The translations under genes were made by a program, and so were the position numbers. Positions 35,850 through 44,176 of a stretch of DNA of 64,000 bases are shown here, in pieces. The stretch spans positions 310,001-374,000 of the forward strand of contig WLXD01000002.1 in assembly GCA_012103255.1 (NCBI GenBank), given 5' to 3'. The DNA comes from Acidobacteriota bacterium. GTDB lineage: Bacteria; Acidobacteriota; UBA890; WLXD01. The notes beneath the pieces were generated by a model, which was given only the letters and a program-made list of their open reading frames with translations, searched no databases and was not told where the DNA came from. Each line of letters opens with the position of its first letter. Position 1 is the stretch's first letter.

Positions 35850-38561
35850 TCAGTCCGAATTCAGCGTCTCGACCGGATGCACGTGCGTGGCCCGAATTCC
35901 GGGCGTAAGGCTCGCCAGGATCCCCACCACCATCATCAAGGCCGCCGCGCTGACGAGGGTGACCGGATCGGTCGAGCCGACTCCGTAGAGGAACCCCGAC
36001 AAGACGTCCGCGAGCGCCACTGCGCCTGCTAGCCCGAGAACGATACCTGCGGCGGTGAGACCCAGCGCTCGGAACAGCACCGACTGCAATAGGTCCGACG
36101 GACGAGCTCCCAGTGCCAGCCTCGCACCGATCTCGCGGCGCTGCCTGGCGACCGACTCGTAGAGAAGCCCGAACAGGCCGGCTGCCGACAGCAGCAAGGC
36201 CAGTCCGGCGAAGCTTCCCGAAAGGAGACTCTGGAACCTACGGCCCGCGAGCGACTCGCCGAACAAGTCCACCGTTGTCCTGAGGTCCGAGATAGGAATC
36301 CGCGCATCGAGTTCGCCCATGATGCGTCGGAAAGCGCCTGCCGTCGCCTCCTCGGCACCGGGAGCGCCAACCACGATGATCTCCCCTTCATGAAACAGGC
36401 CGGCGGCGTAGAAATCGGCCACCGGTGCCACATCGAGGCCGTTGCGACGTAGATCGGCAACTACACCAATCACCTCGTTCCACTCGCGATCCGGTGTCAG
36501 TACGTCTCCCCAGACGAAACGCTTGCCGACGGCGCTCTCCCCCGGCCAGAACGTGCGCGCCGCGGTTTCGTTGATCACAAACTGCCGCGCGGGCGACTCG
36601 CCCGGCAGGTCGCTGAGCGTGAGCGCTCGGCCTTCGAGAAGCGTCGCGCCTGCCGTGGCGAAGAACCCGGGAAACACGTTCTCGCCTGTGGTGGGCGGAC
36701 GCGGTGTGTCCTCGGGTGCGAGCCCCTCGACGCTGAGACTCATGTCTGGAATGCGGAACGCAAGCAAGCTACCGATTGCCCCGGCGCTTTCGATTCCCGG
36801 CTCGCTGGAGAGTCGCTGAAAGAGTTCGGAGTAGAACGTCGACAGTTCGGGCCGCTCGTAGCGATCCCGCGGCACATTGATGCGCCCGATCACGGCACCG
36901 TCCATGGCCACTCCCGGTGCCTCGTCCGCAGCGCGAGCCAGACTCTGCAGCAGGAGCGCGGCTCCCGACACGAGAACCATCGCCAGCGCCACCTCGGCGA
37001 TGACCAGAGCACCGCGCGTACGATGTCCGCCGTGGGTAGCCCCACGTGAGCCTTCCCTCAAAGCCGCTGCAGCGTCCGCGCGCGCGGCACTCCACGCCGG
37101 AAGCAGTGAGAAACCAAGCCCTAGCGTCACCGTTCCCAGCCACGCCGCTGCGAGCACCATCGGGTCGATCCCCACTTGATCGAGTCGAGGCAAGTCCGCG
37201 GGAGCCACCGCAATCAGGGCTCGTAGGACCCCGAGGCTCAAGCCGGCACCGAGCACACCCGCCGCTGCCGCAACCAACCCGATCTCTGCGGCCTGCTGGC
37301 GCGCCAGCCTCCAGCCGCCGGCACCGATCGCCGCACGAATGGCGAGCTCGCGCGATCGCGTTGCGCTCCTTGCCAAGGCGAGATGGGCCACGTTTGCGGC
37401 CGCAATCAACAGAACAAAGAACGTGCCGCCAAACAGAAGCCACAGCGCCTGCGGCAAACTGTCACCGGTGACGTGCCGCAGCAACGGCACGACGCGCACA
37501 CCCATGTTCGTGTTCGTGTCGGGATACTCGGTCTCGAGTTGGCGGGCCACAGCATTCATGTCGCGCTGGGCGACATCGAAACTCACGCCGTCGCGCAGTC
37601 GGCCGAGCACGACGAAGTAGTCCATGCCGCGACTGAACTCTCGCTCAGGCCAGCCTGTGTCCAGACTGTGCGGCAGCCAGACCGCCGTATCCGCGAACGG
37701 ATACCTGAATCCGGACGGCATCACGCCGATCACCTCATGCGCTCGGTCATCTAGCATGATCGTCGAGCCAAGAGCGTCCGGGTCCGCGGCGAGTTCCTGG
37801 CGCCAGAATCCATCGGAAACGACAACCACCGCAGCTGCTGCCAGCTCTTCTTCAACGTTGAAGTTTCGCCCAAGCCGTGGCTGAACCCCGAGCACGTCGA
37901 AGAAATTCTGCGTCACCGGGGATGTCTCGATACGACGCGGATCCTGGTTTCCGCTCAGTGTCAGGGATGTGAACTCTGGGCGTACGTACATCGCCAAGTC
38001 GTCGAAGCTGCTATTCCGTTCTTGCCAGTCTCCCCAGTTCAGGTAAGACGTGCCGTCGGGCAGCTCGCGCTGGGTCTCCCAGGTCCAGAGCACCGCGAGT
38101 TCCTCGGGCGCCTCGTAGGGCAGCGGTCGAAGGGCCACGCTATGCAGCAGGGTGAACACGCCAGTGCTCCCCCCCACCCCGAGGGCCAAAATGGTGATCG
38201 CGGCCGCCGTGAACATCGGCGCGGCGAGAAGGGAGCGGAATGCAGCTCGAACGTCGTCGCGGATTGTGGACAAGCTGGTAGCGCCTCCGTCACGGCGCGC
38301 GGGAATTGAGCCGGGCAAGAAAGAACCGCGGCGAAGCCGGAATGCGGCTCCGGTCGCGTCGCGGAAGGAACGAATCCAGAATCGGAATAGGGGGCCGCTT
38401 CCAGCAGCACGAGCGTCAGCGCTCTGCCGAAGGAATACCGACTCCGCCTCGGCCGCGTAGCGCCGCACTACACCGGGCGGATAGGTGGCCCAGACACGGC
38501 GCAGCAGCGTGGCCATGAGCCTGGTGGCCAGCGGCGCTTCGGAGATGCTGTTCGCCCTCAT
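35850..38561 (-). CDS. ADOP-type ABC transporter permease (FtsX/MacB superfamily)
   Basis: A 903-residue permease of the acidobacterial duplicated orphan permease class. A cytosolic N-terminal region of about 90 residues leads to a first helix in DDVRAAFRSLLAAPMFTAAAITILALGVGGSTGVF and a large periplasmic MacB_PCD domain. A three-helix FtsX block with LARSATRSRELAIRAAIGAG follows, then a second periplasmic domain and a final FtsX block with SVARQRREIGARLALGARPSDLL. No ATPase is adjacent, as is usual for these proteins. The start overlaps the stop of a PadR-type regulator gene as ATGA. The substrate is unknown; export or mechanotransmission is inferred from MacB. Confidence 0.9.
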   Translation of the reverse strand: MRANSISEAPLATRLMATLLRRVWATYPPGVVRRYAAEAESVFLRQSADARAAGSGPLFRFWIRSFRDATGAAFRLRRGSFLPGSIPARRDGGATSLSTIRDDVRAAFRSLLAAPMFTAAAITILALGVGGSTGVFTLLHSVALRPLPYEAPEELAVLWTWETQRELPDGTSYLNWGDWQERNSSFDDLAMYVRPEFTSLTLSGNQDPRRIETSPVTQNFFDVLGVQPRLGRNFNVEEELAAAAVVVVSDGFWRQELAADPDALGSTIMLDDRAHEVIGVMPSGFRYPFADTAVWLPHSLDTGWPEREFSRGMDYFVVLGRLRDGVSFDVAQRDMNAVARQLETEYPDTNTNMGVRVVPLLRHVTGDSLPQALWLLFGGTFFVLLIAAANVAHLALARSATRSRELAIRAAIGAGGWRLARQQAAEIGLVAAAAGVLGAGLSLGVLRALIAVAPADLPRLDQVGIDPMVLAAAWLGTVTLGLGFSLLPAWSAARADAAAALREGSRGATHGGHRTRGALVIAEVALAMVLVSGAALLLQSLARAADEAPGVAMDGAVIGRINVPRDRYERPELSTFYSELFQRLSSEPGIESAGAIGSLLAFRIPDMSLSVEGLAPEDTPRPPTTGENVFPGFFATAGATLLEGRALTLSDLPGESPARQFVINETAARTFWPGESAVGKRFVWGDVLTPDREWNEVIGVVADLRRNGLDVAPVADFYAAGLFHEGEIIVVGAPGAEEATAGAFRRIMGELDARIPISDLRTTVDLFGESLAGRRFQSLLSGSFAGLALLLSAAGLFGLLYESVARQRREIGARLALGARPSDLLQSVLFRALGLTAAGIVLGLAGAVALADVLSGFLYGVGSTDPVTLVSAAALMMVVGILASLTPGIRATHVHPVETLNSD

Positions 38562-38908
38562 CGACCGCTCTTGAGAGCAGCAACCGAGCGCGCCACGGCA
38601 AGGTCGCGGCCCAGGCGCTCGACCTCCTGCCGGAGCAGATCCACGCCGGCGTCGCTGAGTTCGCAGAAACGCTGGCCACGCCCATCCGCCTCTTCAGCGG
38701 GAGGATCGATCTCTGCCGTGAGCGATGCTGCCGCAAGCCGATGCAGGTTCTCGTAGAGAGTGGCCGGGCTGAGAGTGACGGCGCCGTTCGAGTTTTCCGC
38801 CACCTGCTGCGTAATCTGGTAGCCGTTGAGGGCTCCATCACCCAGGGCGAGCAGGATATGGAAAACGGCCGGCCCGAGAGGCGGGTCCGTGGCGCGCGGT
38901 CGCGGCAT
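38558..38908 (-). CDS. PadR-family transcriptional regulator
   Basis: A 116-residue winged-helix regulator. LGPAVFHILLALGDGALNGYQITQQVAENSNGAVTLSPATLYENLHRLAAASL is the PadR winged helix, followed by QRFCELSDAGVDLLRQEVERL as the C-terminal dimerisation helix. Its stop overlaps the start of the ADOP permease gene (ATGA). It probably represses its own operon through the palindromes at 38936-38961. Confidence 0.9.
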   Translation of the reverse strand: MPRPRATDPPLGPAVFHILLALGDGALNGYQITQQVAENSNGAVTLSPATLYENLHRLAAASLTAEIDPPAEEADGRGQRFCELSDAGVDLLRQEVERLGRDLAVARSVAALKSGR

Positions 38909-38935
38909 CGCGTTGAGCTCCTGTGAGTGAACCTA

Positions 38936-38961
38936 TCGTTTTACGACTGATCGTGAAACGA
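38936..38961. promoter_or_regulatory. Paired TCGT-N3-ACGA palindromes (likely PadR operator)
   Basis: TCGTTTTACGA at 38936-38946 and TCGTGAAACGA at 38951-38961, starting 15 bp apart, are also near inverted repeats of each other. They lie 28-53 bases upstream of the PadR start codon, where a repressor would block the promoter. Assignment to this PadR is inference. Confidence 0.6.
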
Positions 38962-39019
38962 GACTAGCACACACAAATCAACATCGTCACGGAACCGGGA
39001 TGCTCGGCGCGGTAGCGCC

Positions 39020-40225
39020 TCAGTCGTAGCGTAGAGCTTCGATCGGATCGAGCTTGGAGGCTCGCCGCGCCGGGTAGAAACCGAACACGATACCGATGGC
39101 TGCGGAGAAACCGAACGCCAGCATCACCGAATCGGGCGACACGAGCATCGACCAGCCGAACCGAGTGCCGAGTTGTTCAGAGGCCAGGTAGCCGATCGCA
39201 ATGCCCAGCGCACCACCCATGCAACTCAGGGTGACCGCCTCGATCAAGAACTGAAGCTGAATGGCGCTCTTGCGTGCGCCGATGCTCTTGCGGATACCGA
39301 TCTCGCGGGTCCGCTCGGTGACCGAGACCAGCATGATGTTCATGATGCCGATACCGCCGACGACGAGCGAGATGCCAGCAATTCCAGCGAGCAGCAAGGT
39401 AAACGTCTGGTTGGCGTCCTGCATTACCGACAGGAACTCGGTCTGCCGGGAGATCGAGAAGTCGTTCTCCACACCCGGACGCAGGCGATGCTGCCTTCTT
39501 AGCACGCTCTCGATCTCCGCCATCGCCATCGTGACGTGATCTTCGGACAGAGCCTCAACCGTCATCGATGAGATCAGATCGCTGCCGAACAGCCGGCGTT
39601 GGGCCGATGCGAGGGGCACGATCACGATGTTGTCGCGCGAGAAGAACGACGAGCCGCCTTTCTCCGGCAGCGTCCCGATGACCTCGAACGACAGCCCGTT
39701 CAGTCGGATCTGCTCGCCAATCGGGTCGATGTGCGCCGGAAACAGGTTGTCCTTCACTTCCATCCCGATCACGGCCAGGCGGCGGGCGCCTTCCTGTTCG
39801 GTCTCGGTGAAGAAGCGTCCCGACTCGAGCTGCCAGTTGTTCATCTCGAGATAGCCGGGCCACGTACCCAGCACCGAGGTGCTCGAGCCAGACTGATTCT
39901 TGTATTCCAGCTGCGCGTTCTGCGACAGCTCCGGAATCACCCGGCCGATCGAGGTGCTGTTCTCGATGAGCTCATGCACGTCCTCGATCTTCATCTTCGC
40001 GCCGCGACTCGAACGGCCCCAACCCTGACCCGAGCGAACGGACAGATTGTTGGCGCCCAGCCGCTCGAGCTGCGAGTTCACCGAGGCCTGCGCCCCCTCG
40101 CCGAGAGCGACCATCGTGATCACCGCCCCGACGCCGATGATGACGCCAAGCATGGTGAGAATGGAGCGCAGCAAGTTGGCGCGCAGCGACTGCAGAGCTA
40201 CCGCAAGAATTTCGAAAAAGAGCAT
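39020..40225 (-). CDS. MacB-type ABC transporter permease without ATPase domain
   Basis: A 401-residue permease with four membrane helices. An N-terminal helix (LRSILTMLGVIIGVGAVITMVALGEGA) leads into a periplasmic MacB_PCD domain of about 220 residues. Three C-terminal helices follow with VTERTREIGIRKSIGARKSAI, the loop contacting the nucleotide-binding subunit. It ends SKLDPIEALRYD, typical of the family. In MacAB-type efflux the ATPase and a MacA adaptor are needed; no ATPase is in the window and the only adaptor is at 48860-50509. Upstream lies a GTAAA-N5-GTAAA box shared with that adaptor gene. Confidence 0.9.
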   Translation of the reverse strand: MLFFEILAVALQSLRANLLRSILTMLGVIIGVGAVITMVALGEGAQASVNSQLERLGANNLSVRSGQGWGRSSRGAKMKIEDVHELIENSTSIGRVIPELSQNAQLEYKNQSGSSTSVLGTWPGYLEMNNWQLESGRFFTETEQEGARRLAVIGMEVKDNLFPAHIDPIGEQIRLNGLSFEVIGTLPEKGGSSFFSRDNIVIVPLASAQRRLFGSDLISSMTVEALSEDHVTMAMAEIESVLRRQHRLRPGVENDFSISRQTEFLSVMQDANQTFTLLLAGIAGISLVVGGIGIMNIMLVSVTERTREIGIRKSIGARKSAIQLQFLIEAVTLSCMGGALGIAIGYLASEQLGTRFGWSMLVSPDSVMLAFGFSAAIGIVFGFYPARRASKLDPIEALRYD

Positions 40226-40271
40226 ACTTCAAGCGTGCCGCGCGCACCTACGCCCGAGCAAGCTCCTGGGC

Positions 40272-40286
40272 GTAAAGAGTTGTAAA
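40272..40286. promoter_or_regulatory. GTAAA-N5-GTAAA box upstream of the MacB-type gene
   Basis: GTAAAGAGTTGTAAA is identical to a site ahead of the MacA-type gene at 50586-50600 and matches the CpxR response-regulator consensus of Enterobacteria. It ends 47 bases before the start codon at 40225. On the gene's strand both sites are followed at the same 9-base distance by CTTG, then 18-19 bases later by GGCACGCT. Confidence 0.6.
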
Positions 40287-40333
40287 CAACGCCCAACCAG
40301 CCCGGCGCTGCGAACCAACGTTTCCAACCGGTG

Positions 40334-41059
40334 TCACTCCCGAGACCACGGGACCCGGTGGGCCTCGATGAACTCTGTGGTCTGCCACTCCCCTGCTTCG
40401 TTCTGCACATCGCGGCGCCAGAGCCAGCGGTCCCGCTCGATGCCGAAGAACACGATTCGGTCGGTTGGGCCCTCGTAACCCGGATCCTCCTCGCGCGTCA
40501 TCACGATCTCATCTCCTACTTGCCGAGCGGTGAAGAGGCCATTGTTGCGCCCACCGCCGACCCCGGCGCCGGTGATGTAGGCGACGAACCAGTCCTCTGT
40601 GTCCGAGCGAAATACCCGCAACTGGGTCAGGGCGAACGTTCGATCGATCTCCGAGGTGGGCGGCAGATCAGTGCGGTGCTGAACCCAGAGGTCCTGCACG
40701 CCAAAACCGTCGATGACATAGCGCCACGCCCAGGCTGCGTTCCAGCAGCAATACCACTCCCCCTGAAAGAACGAATGCTGTTCGACATACCAGAGACCAG
40801 CGAGCTGCCCGAACTGCCTCGTCTCCAGAGGCGCGTCCGGGTGAGCCATGCCGAATGACACGCGTCCCGGATAGCGGAACTCCCGCGCTTCGGGATAGCG
40901 ACTCAATAGTTCGTCGAGGTCCTGCTGCACGGCCTCCGCGGCGCGACGCCCGGCGACGATCTGGGAGTCCGGCGGCTCCTTGTCGTACACCTGGGCGTGC
41001 GCCGCGTCGGCATGAGCAACAAGAACGGTGAGCAGAATCCAAAGCGCGATTCGGCGCAT
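40334..41059 (-). CDS. Exported lipocalin-like protein of unknown function
   Basis: A 241-residue protein with a signal peptide (LWILLTVLVAHADAAHAQ). The mature part contains FGQLAGLWYVEQHSFFQGEW and RYVIDGFGVQDLW, which recall the W-rich strands of DUF1579-type lipocalin-like domains, and a CC pair in WYCCW. The similarity is weak and the function is not assigned. It is divergent from a PadR-type gene and shares with it the promoter region holding three palindromes, so both may answer to the same regulator. Confidence 0.6.
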   Translation of the reverse strand: MRRIALWILLTVLVAHADAAHAQVYDKEPPDSQIVAGRRAAEAVQQDLDELLSRYPEAREFRYPGRVSFGMAHPDAPLETRQFGQLAGLWYVEQHSFFQGEWYCCWNAAWAWRYVIDGFGVQDLWVQHRTDLPPTSEIDRTFALTQLRVFRSDTEDWFVAYITGAGVGGGRNNGLFTARQVGDEIVMTREEDPGYEGPTDRIVFFGIERDRWLWRRDVQNEAGEWQTTEFIEAHRVPWSRE

Positions 41060-41083
41060 GAGCAGGGCTCCGGGGAATCAGAG

Positions 41084-41140
41084 TAGCTTTGCTAACAATT
41101 GAACGCTAGCATTGCTAACATGATTTCGATAGCATCGCTA
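41084..41140. promoter_or_regulatory. Three TAGC-N3-GCTA palindromes at 23-bp steps
   Basis: TAGCTTTGCTA (41084-41094), TAGCATTGCTA (41107-41117) and TAGCATCGCTA (41130-41140) begin exactly 23 bp apart. They lie between the divergent lipocalin-like gene and the PadR-type gene, ending about 60 bases before the latter's ATG. The array is a strong candidate operator for the adjacent PadR protein. Confidence 0.75.
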
Positions 41141-41198
41141 TCAAATCGATCCTGGCGAGCCTGCTGTGCTCGCCGATCCTCCCCCGGCAGGCGGCAAC

Positions 41199-41534
41199 AT
41201 GGGCGACAAAGACAACCTCGGGCAACTCGAGCACCTGGTGCTTCTTGCGGTCCTTCACCTCGACGACCAGGCCTACGCTGTGCCGGTGGTGGACCAGATC
41301 CGCGAACGTACTGGCCGCAAGGTGGCACGCGCGCAGGTCTACATCGCCCTGCGACGGCTCGAGCGTCATGGTGTGGTGAGCTCCAAGCTCAGCGAGCCCG
41401 TTGCCGAACGAGGTGGCCGCCCGCGACGCTACTTCAGGGTCGAGCCCACGGGCTTGGCCCTGCTGCGAGACTCGCGCCGCTCAATCGACCAGATGTGGGC
41501 AGGCCTCGAAGGCCTCATTGAGGAGCAGTCATGA
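41199..41534 (+). CDS. PadR-family transcriptional regulator
   Basis: A 111-residue winged-helix protein. NLGQLEHLVLLAVLHLDDQAYAVPVVDQIRERTGRKVARAQVYIALRRLERHGVV is the PadR DNA-binding unit, with GRPRRYFRVEPTGLALLRDSRR as wing and final helix. ATG 41199 is the start giving family length; a GTG at 41166 is less likely. The stop overlaps the ADOP permease start as ATGA. Three regularly spaced palindromes lie just upstream. Confidence 0.9.
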   Translation: MGDKDNLGQLEHLVLLAVLHLDDQAYAVPVVDQIRERTGRKVARAQVYIALRRLERHGVVSSKLSEPVAERGGRPRRYFRVEPTGLALLRDSRRSIDQMWAGLEGLIEEQS

Positions 41535-44149
41535 GCCGTCGCCCTCCGCGCCTCGCCGTCTGGCTCCTGGAGCGACTCCTGCCGGCCGAACTTCGAGCCG
41601 ACGTCGTCGGCGACCTGGTCGAGGTCTACGAAGCAGGCAACGATGCCGCCGGCGGCAAGCGCAGCTCGCTGTGGTTCTGGGCGCAGGCGCTACGACTCGG
41701 CTTCGCCTACCGCCGCGATGACCGTCGCTCGTTGCTGGGCACGCTGTTGCAGGATCTGCGCGACGCTGTCCGCAGCGTTCTCCGGTCACCCGGCTACGCC
41801 CTTGCCTGCGGAGTGATCCTCGCGCTCGGGCTCGGAGCGGTTGCGACGATCTATGCCGTGGCCGACGCCGTGTTGCTGCGTCCGCTCGCGTACCCCGACC
41901 CCGAGCAACTCGTGGCCATCTGGGGCCGCTACGACAACGAGCAACTAGACCGACTCCCGCTCACAGCTTGGGACGTGGCTCATCTGCGTGACAACGCCGA
42001 GACGCTGCAGGACGTGGGCGCCCTGTTTCAAGGGAACACCACCATCACGGGCGACGGCGAGGCCGAAGAGGTGGGTTTCGGCTGGTTCACCTACAACATG
42101 CTGCCCCTGATGGGGGTCGAACCGATTCTTGGCCGCGGCCTCACACCCGATGACGCCCGCCAGCTTGTGGTGATCATGGAACAGGGGCTGTGGGAGCGGC
42201 GTTTCGCTGCCGACCCCGACATCGTGGGTAAGACCGTGACGCTCGCGCAGCAGACCTGGGAAGTGATCGGCGTGTTGCCGGATCAGCCCCGCCTGCTCAT
42301 GCCCAGTCGCTCCCGGTTGCCGGCTCGCACCGAGCTGTGGTCGATGGTCAACATTCCCGACAACCCCGAGAAATCGGGAGCCTGGAACCGCCTGGTGGGT
42401 CGCCTTGCTCCGGGTGCCACGGTGGAGCAGGCGCGCGCGGAGCTGGAGGCATTGGCCGCTGCCGAGCGCGAGACCACGCCGCAACGGGCCGACGTTGGCT
42501 TCGGCTACGAGGTGTATCCGCTGATCGATGACTTCAACGCGGAAGTGGCACCCATGGTCCGCATGGTGCTCGGCGCCGGCGTGACGCTACTCCTCATCAC
42601 GGCCACCAATCTGGCCGGTCTGATGCTGCTGTGGGGTGAGCGTCGTGGCCGCGAAATCGCTGTCCGCATGGCGCTCGGCAGCGGCCGGGCGCGGCTGTTC
42701 CGCCACGTGCTGCTGGGCGGCATGTTGATCGGACTTCTCGGATTCGTCGGCGCCATAGCGCTGGCCTCCAGCTGGATCTCGATCCTGCCCACGCTGAATC
42801 TCCCCGACCTGCCTCGCATGAACACCGTGGCGCTCGACCCGCGCACCATCGGTGTAACTCTCGTGATCGCGCTTGGTTGCGGCGCGCTGTTTGCGCTCCC
42901 AACCGCTCTGCGCAGCACGCGGCGCGGCGTCGAGTCTTCCCTCCGTTCGAGCACGAACGCCGTGACGAGACGACTGCGTAGCGCGACGTTTCTCGTTGCG
43001 GGCGAGATCGCCCTTGCCGTGATTCTGCTGGTCGGCGCCTCTCTGCTCGTCCGGACCATGGCCAACATCACGCAGGTGGATCCCGGTTTCGACGCGGGCG
43101 GCACGCTCACGTTCCGCACCACGATGCCCTTTGCCGACCTCTTTGCCGAGCGTGAAGCCTACTTCCAGCTCCAACGGGAACTGGATACCGCACTTGCTGA
43201 ACTTCCAGGAGTTGTCGGCGCTGGCGCAACGCAGATGCTGCCGCTCGCCGGCGGACTCTCGACCGGCCCGTACTCGGCTGAGATTGCCGCTGACCTCGAC
43301 GAATCCGGCGCACCTCAGGCCGACTACCGGGTTGCCTCGCCAGGCTTCCTGGAGGCGATCGGCGCTCGCCTCGTCGAGGGTCGCTACCAGACCTGGGACG
43401 ATCCGGCGGATGCCGTCGTGATCGACTCCGTGCTGGCCCAAACGCTGTGGCCTGGCGAGTCGGCCGTTGGCAAGCAGCTCGGTGCGGCCCCACTCGGCGG
43501 CGAGGAAGGCTCGCAGCAGGTTGTTGGCGTCGTGCAGCACCTGCGCCATGACTCACTCGTGGCGGATGGACGACCGACGGTGTTCTTCTCACTCGCTCAT
43601 ACGCCGCGCGGCTACTTGACCATGGCCGTGAGGACGGCCGGCGACCCGGCCAGTCTGCTCCCCGCCGTTCGGGCCAAGCTGGCCGAGGTACACCCGGATC
43701 TACCGATCGGCCGGGTACGCGTGATGAGCGACTGGGTTGCCGCGGCGAGCGTCGAGCAGCGCACTGCAACCTGGCTCCTCGGCGGCTTTGCTCTCATGGC
43801 CGTGCTCCTCGTAGGGATTGGGCTCTATTCCCTGCTCGGATTCGAGGTGCGACTCCAGTCACGCGAAATGGGGCTTCGACTCGCCCTCGGCGCCGAACCC
43901 GGACGGGTCATCCGTACTGTGGTGCGCCGCGCCGCGCTCGTGGCAGTCGCAGGGCTCGCCCTCGGGGCCGTGCTTGCCGTCCCGGCAACTCGCGCCGTGA
44001 GCAACCTTCTCTTCAACGTGGAACGCCTCGACCCGTGGGCATGGACGGGAATGCTCGCCGGCCTGGCCGTGTTAACGCTCCTCGCCAGCGCGATTCCCGC
44101 ACGGCGAGCCGCCGCTGTTGATCCCGTGGAGGTTCTCCGCACCGATTAG
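41531..44149 (+). CDS. ADOP-type ABC transporter permease (FtsX/MacB superfamily)
   Basis: An 872-residue permease with the same plan as the one at 35850. It has a cytosolic N-terminus with ADVVGDLVEVYEAGNDAAG, and a first helix after LRDAVRSVLRSPGYALACGVILALGLGAVATIYAV. Two periplasmic domains follow, and two FtsX blocks with LLWGERRGREIAVRMALGSG and LGFEVRLQSREMGLRLALGAE. It ends VDPVEVLRTD. It is translationally coupled to its PadR regulator by ATGA. No ATPase gene adjoins. The substrate is unknown. Confidence 0.9.
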   Translation: MSRRPPRLAVWLLERLLPAELRADVVGDLVEVYEAGNDAAGGKRSSLWFWAQALRLGFAYRRDDRRSLLGTLLQDLRDAVRSVLRSPGYALACGVILALGLGAVATIYAVADAVLLRPLAYPDPEQLVAIWGRYDNEQLDRLPLTAWDVAHLRDNAETLQDVGALFQGNTTITGDGEAEEVGFGWFTYNMLPLMGVEPILGRGLTPDDARQLVVIMEQGLWERRFAADPDIVGKTVTLAQQTWEVIGVLPDQPRLLMPSRSRLPARTELWSMVNIPDNPEKSGAWNRLVGRLAPGATVEQARAELEALAAAERETTPQRADVGFGYEVYPLIDDFNAEVAPMVRMVLGAGVTLLLITATNLAGLMLLWGERRGREIAVRMALGSGRARLFRHVLLGGMLIGLLGFVGAIALASSWISILPTLNLPDLPRMNTVALDPRTIGVTLVIALGCGALFALPTALRSTRRGVESSLRSSTNAVTRRLRSATFLVAGEIALAVILLVGASLLVRTMANITQVDPGFDAGGTLTFRTTMPFADLFAEREAYFQLQRELDTALAELPGVVGAGATQMLPLAGGLSTGPYSAEIAADLDESGAPQADYRVASPGFLEAIGARLVEGRYQTWDDPADAVVIDSVLAQTLWPGESAVGKQLGAAPLGGEEGSQQVVGVVQHLRHDSLVADGRPTVFFSLAHTPRGYLTMAVRTAGDPASLLPAVRAKLAEVHPDLPIGRVRVMSDWVAAASVEQRTATWLLGGFALMAVLLVGIGLYSLLGFEVRLQSREMGLRLALGAEPGRVIRTVVRRAALVAVAGLALGAVLAVPATRAVSNLLFNVERLDPWAWTGMLAGLAVLTLLASAIPARRAAAVDPVEVLRTD

Positions 44150-44176
44150 AGGAACTGCGGGTGCCGGCGGCTGCAG

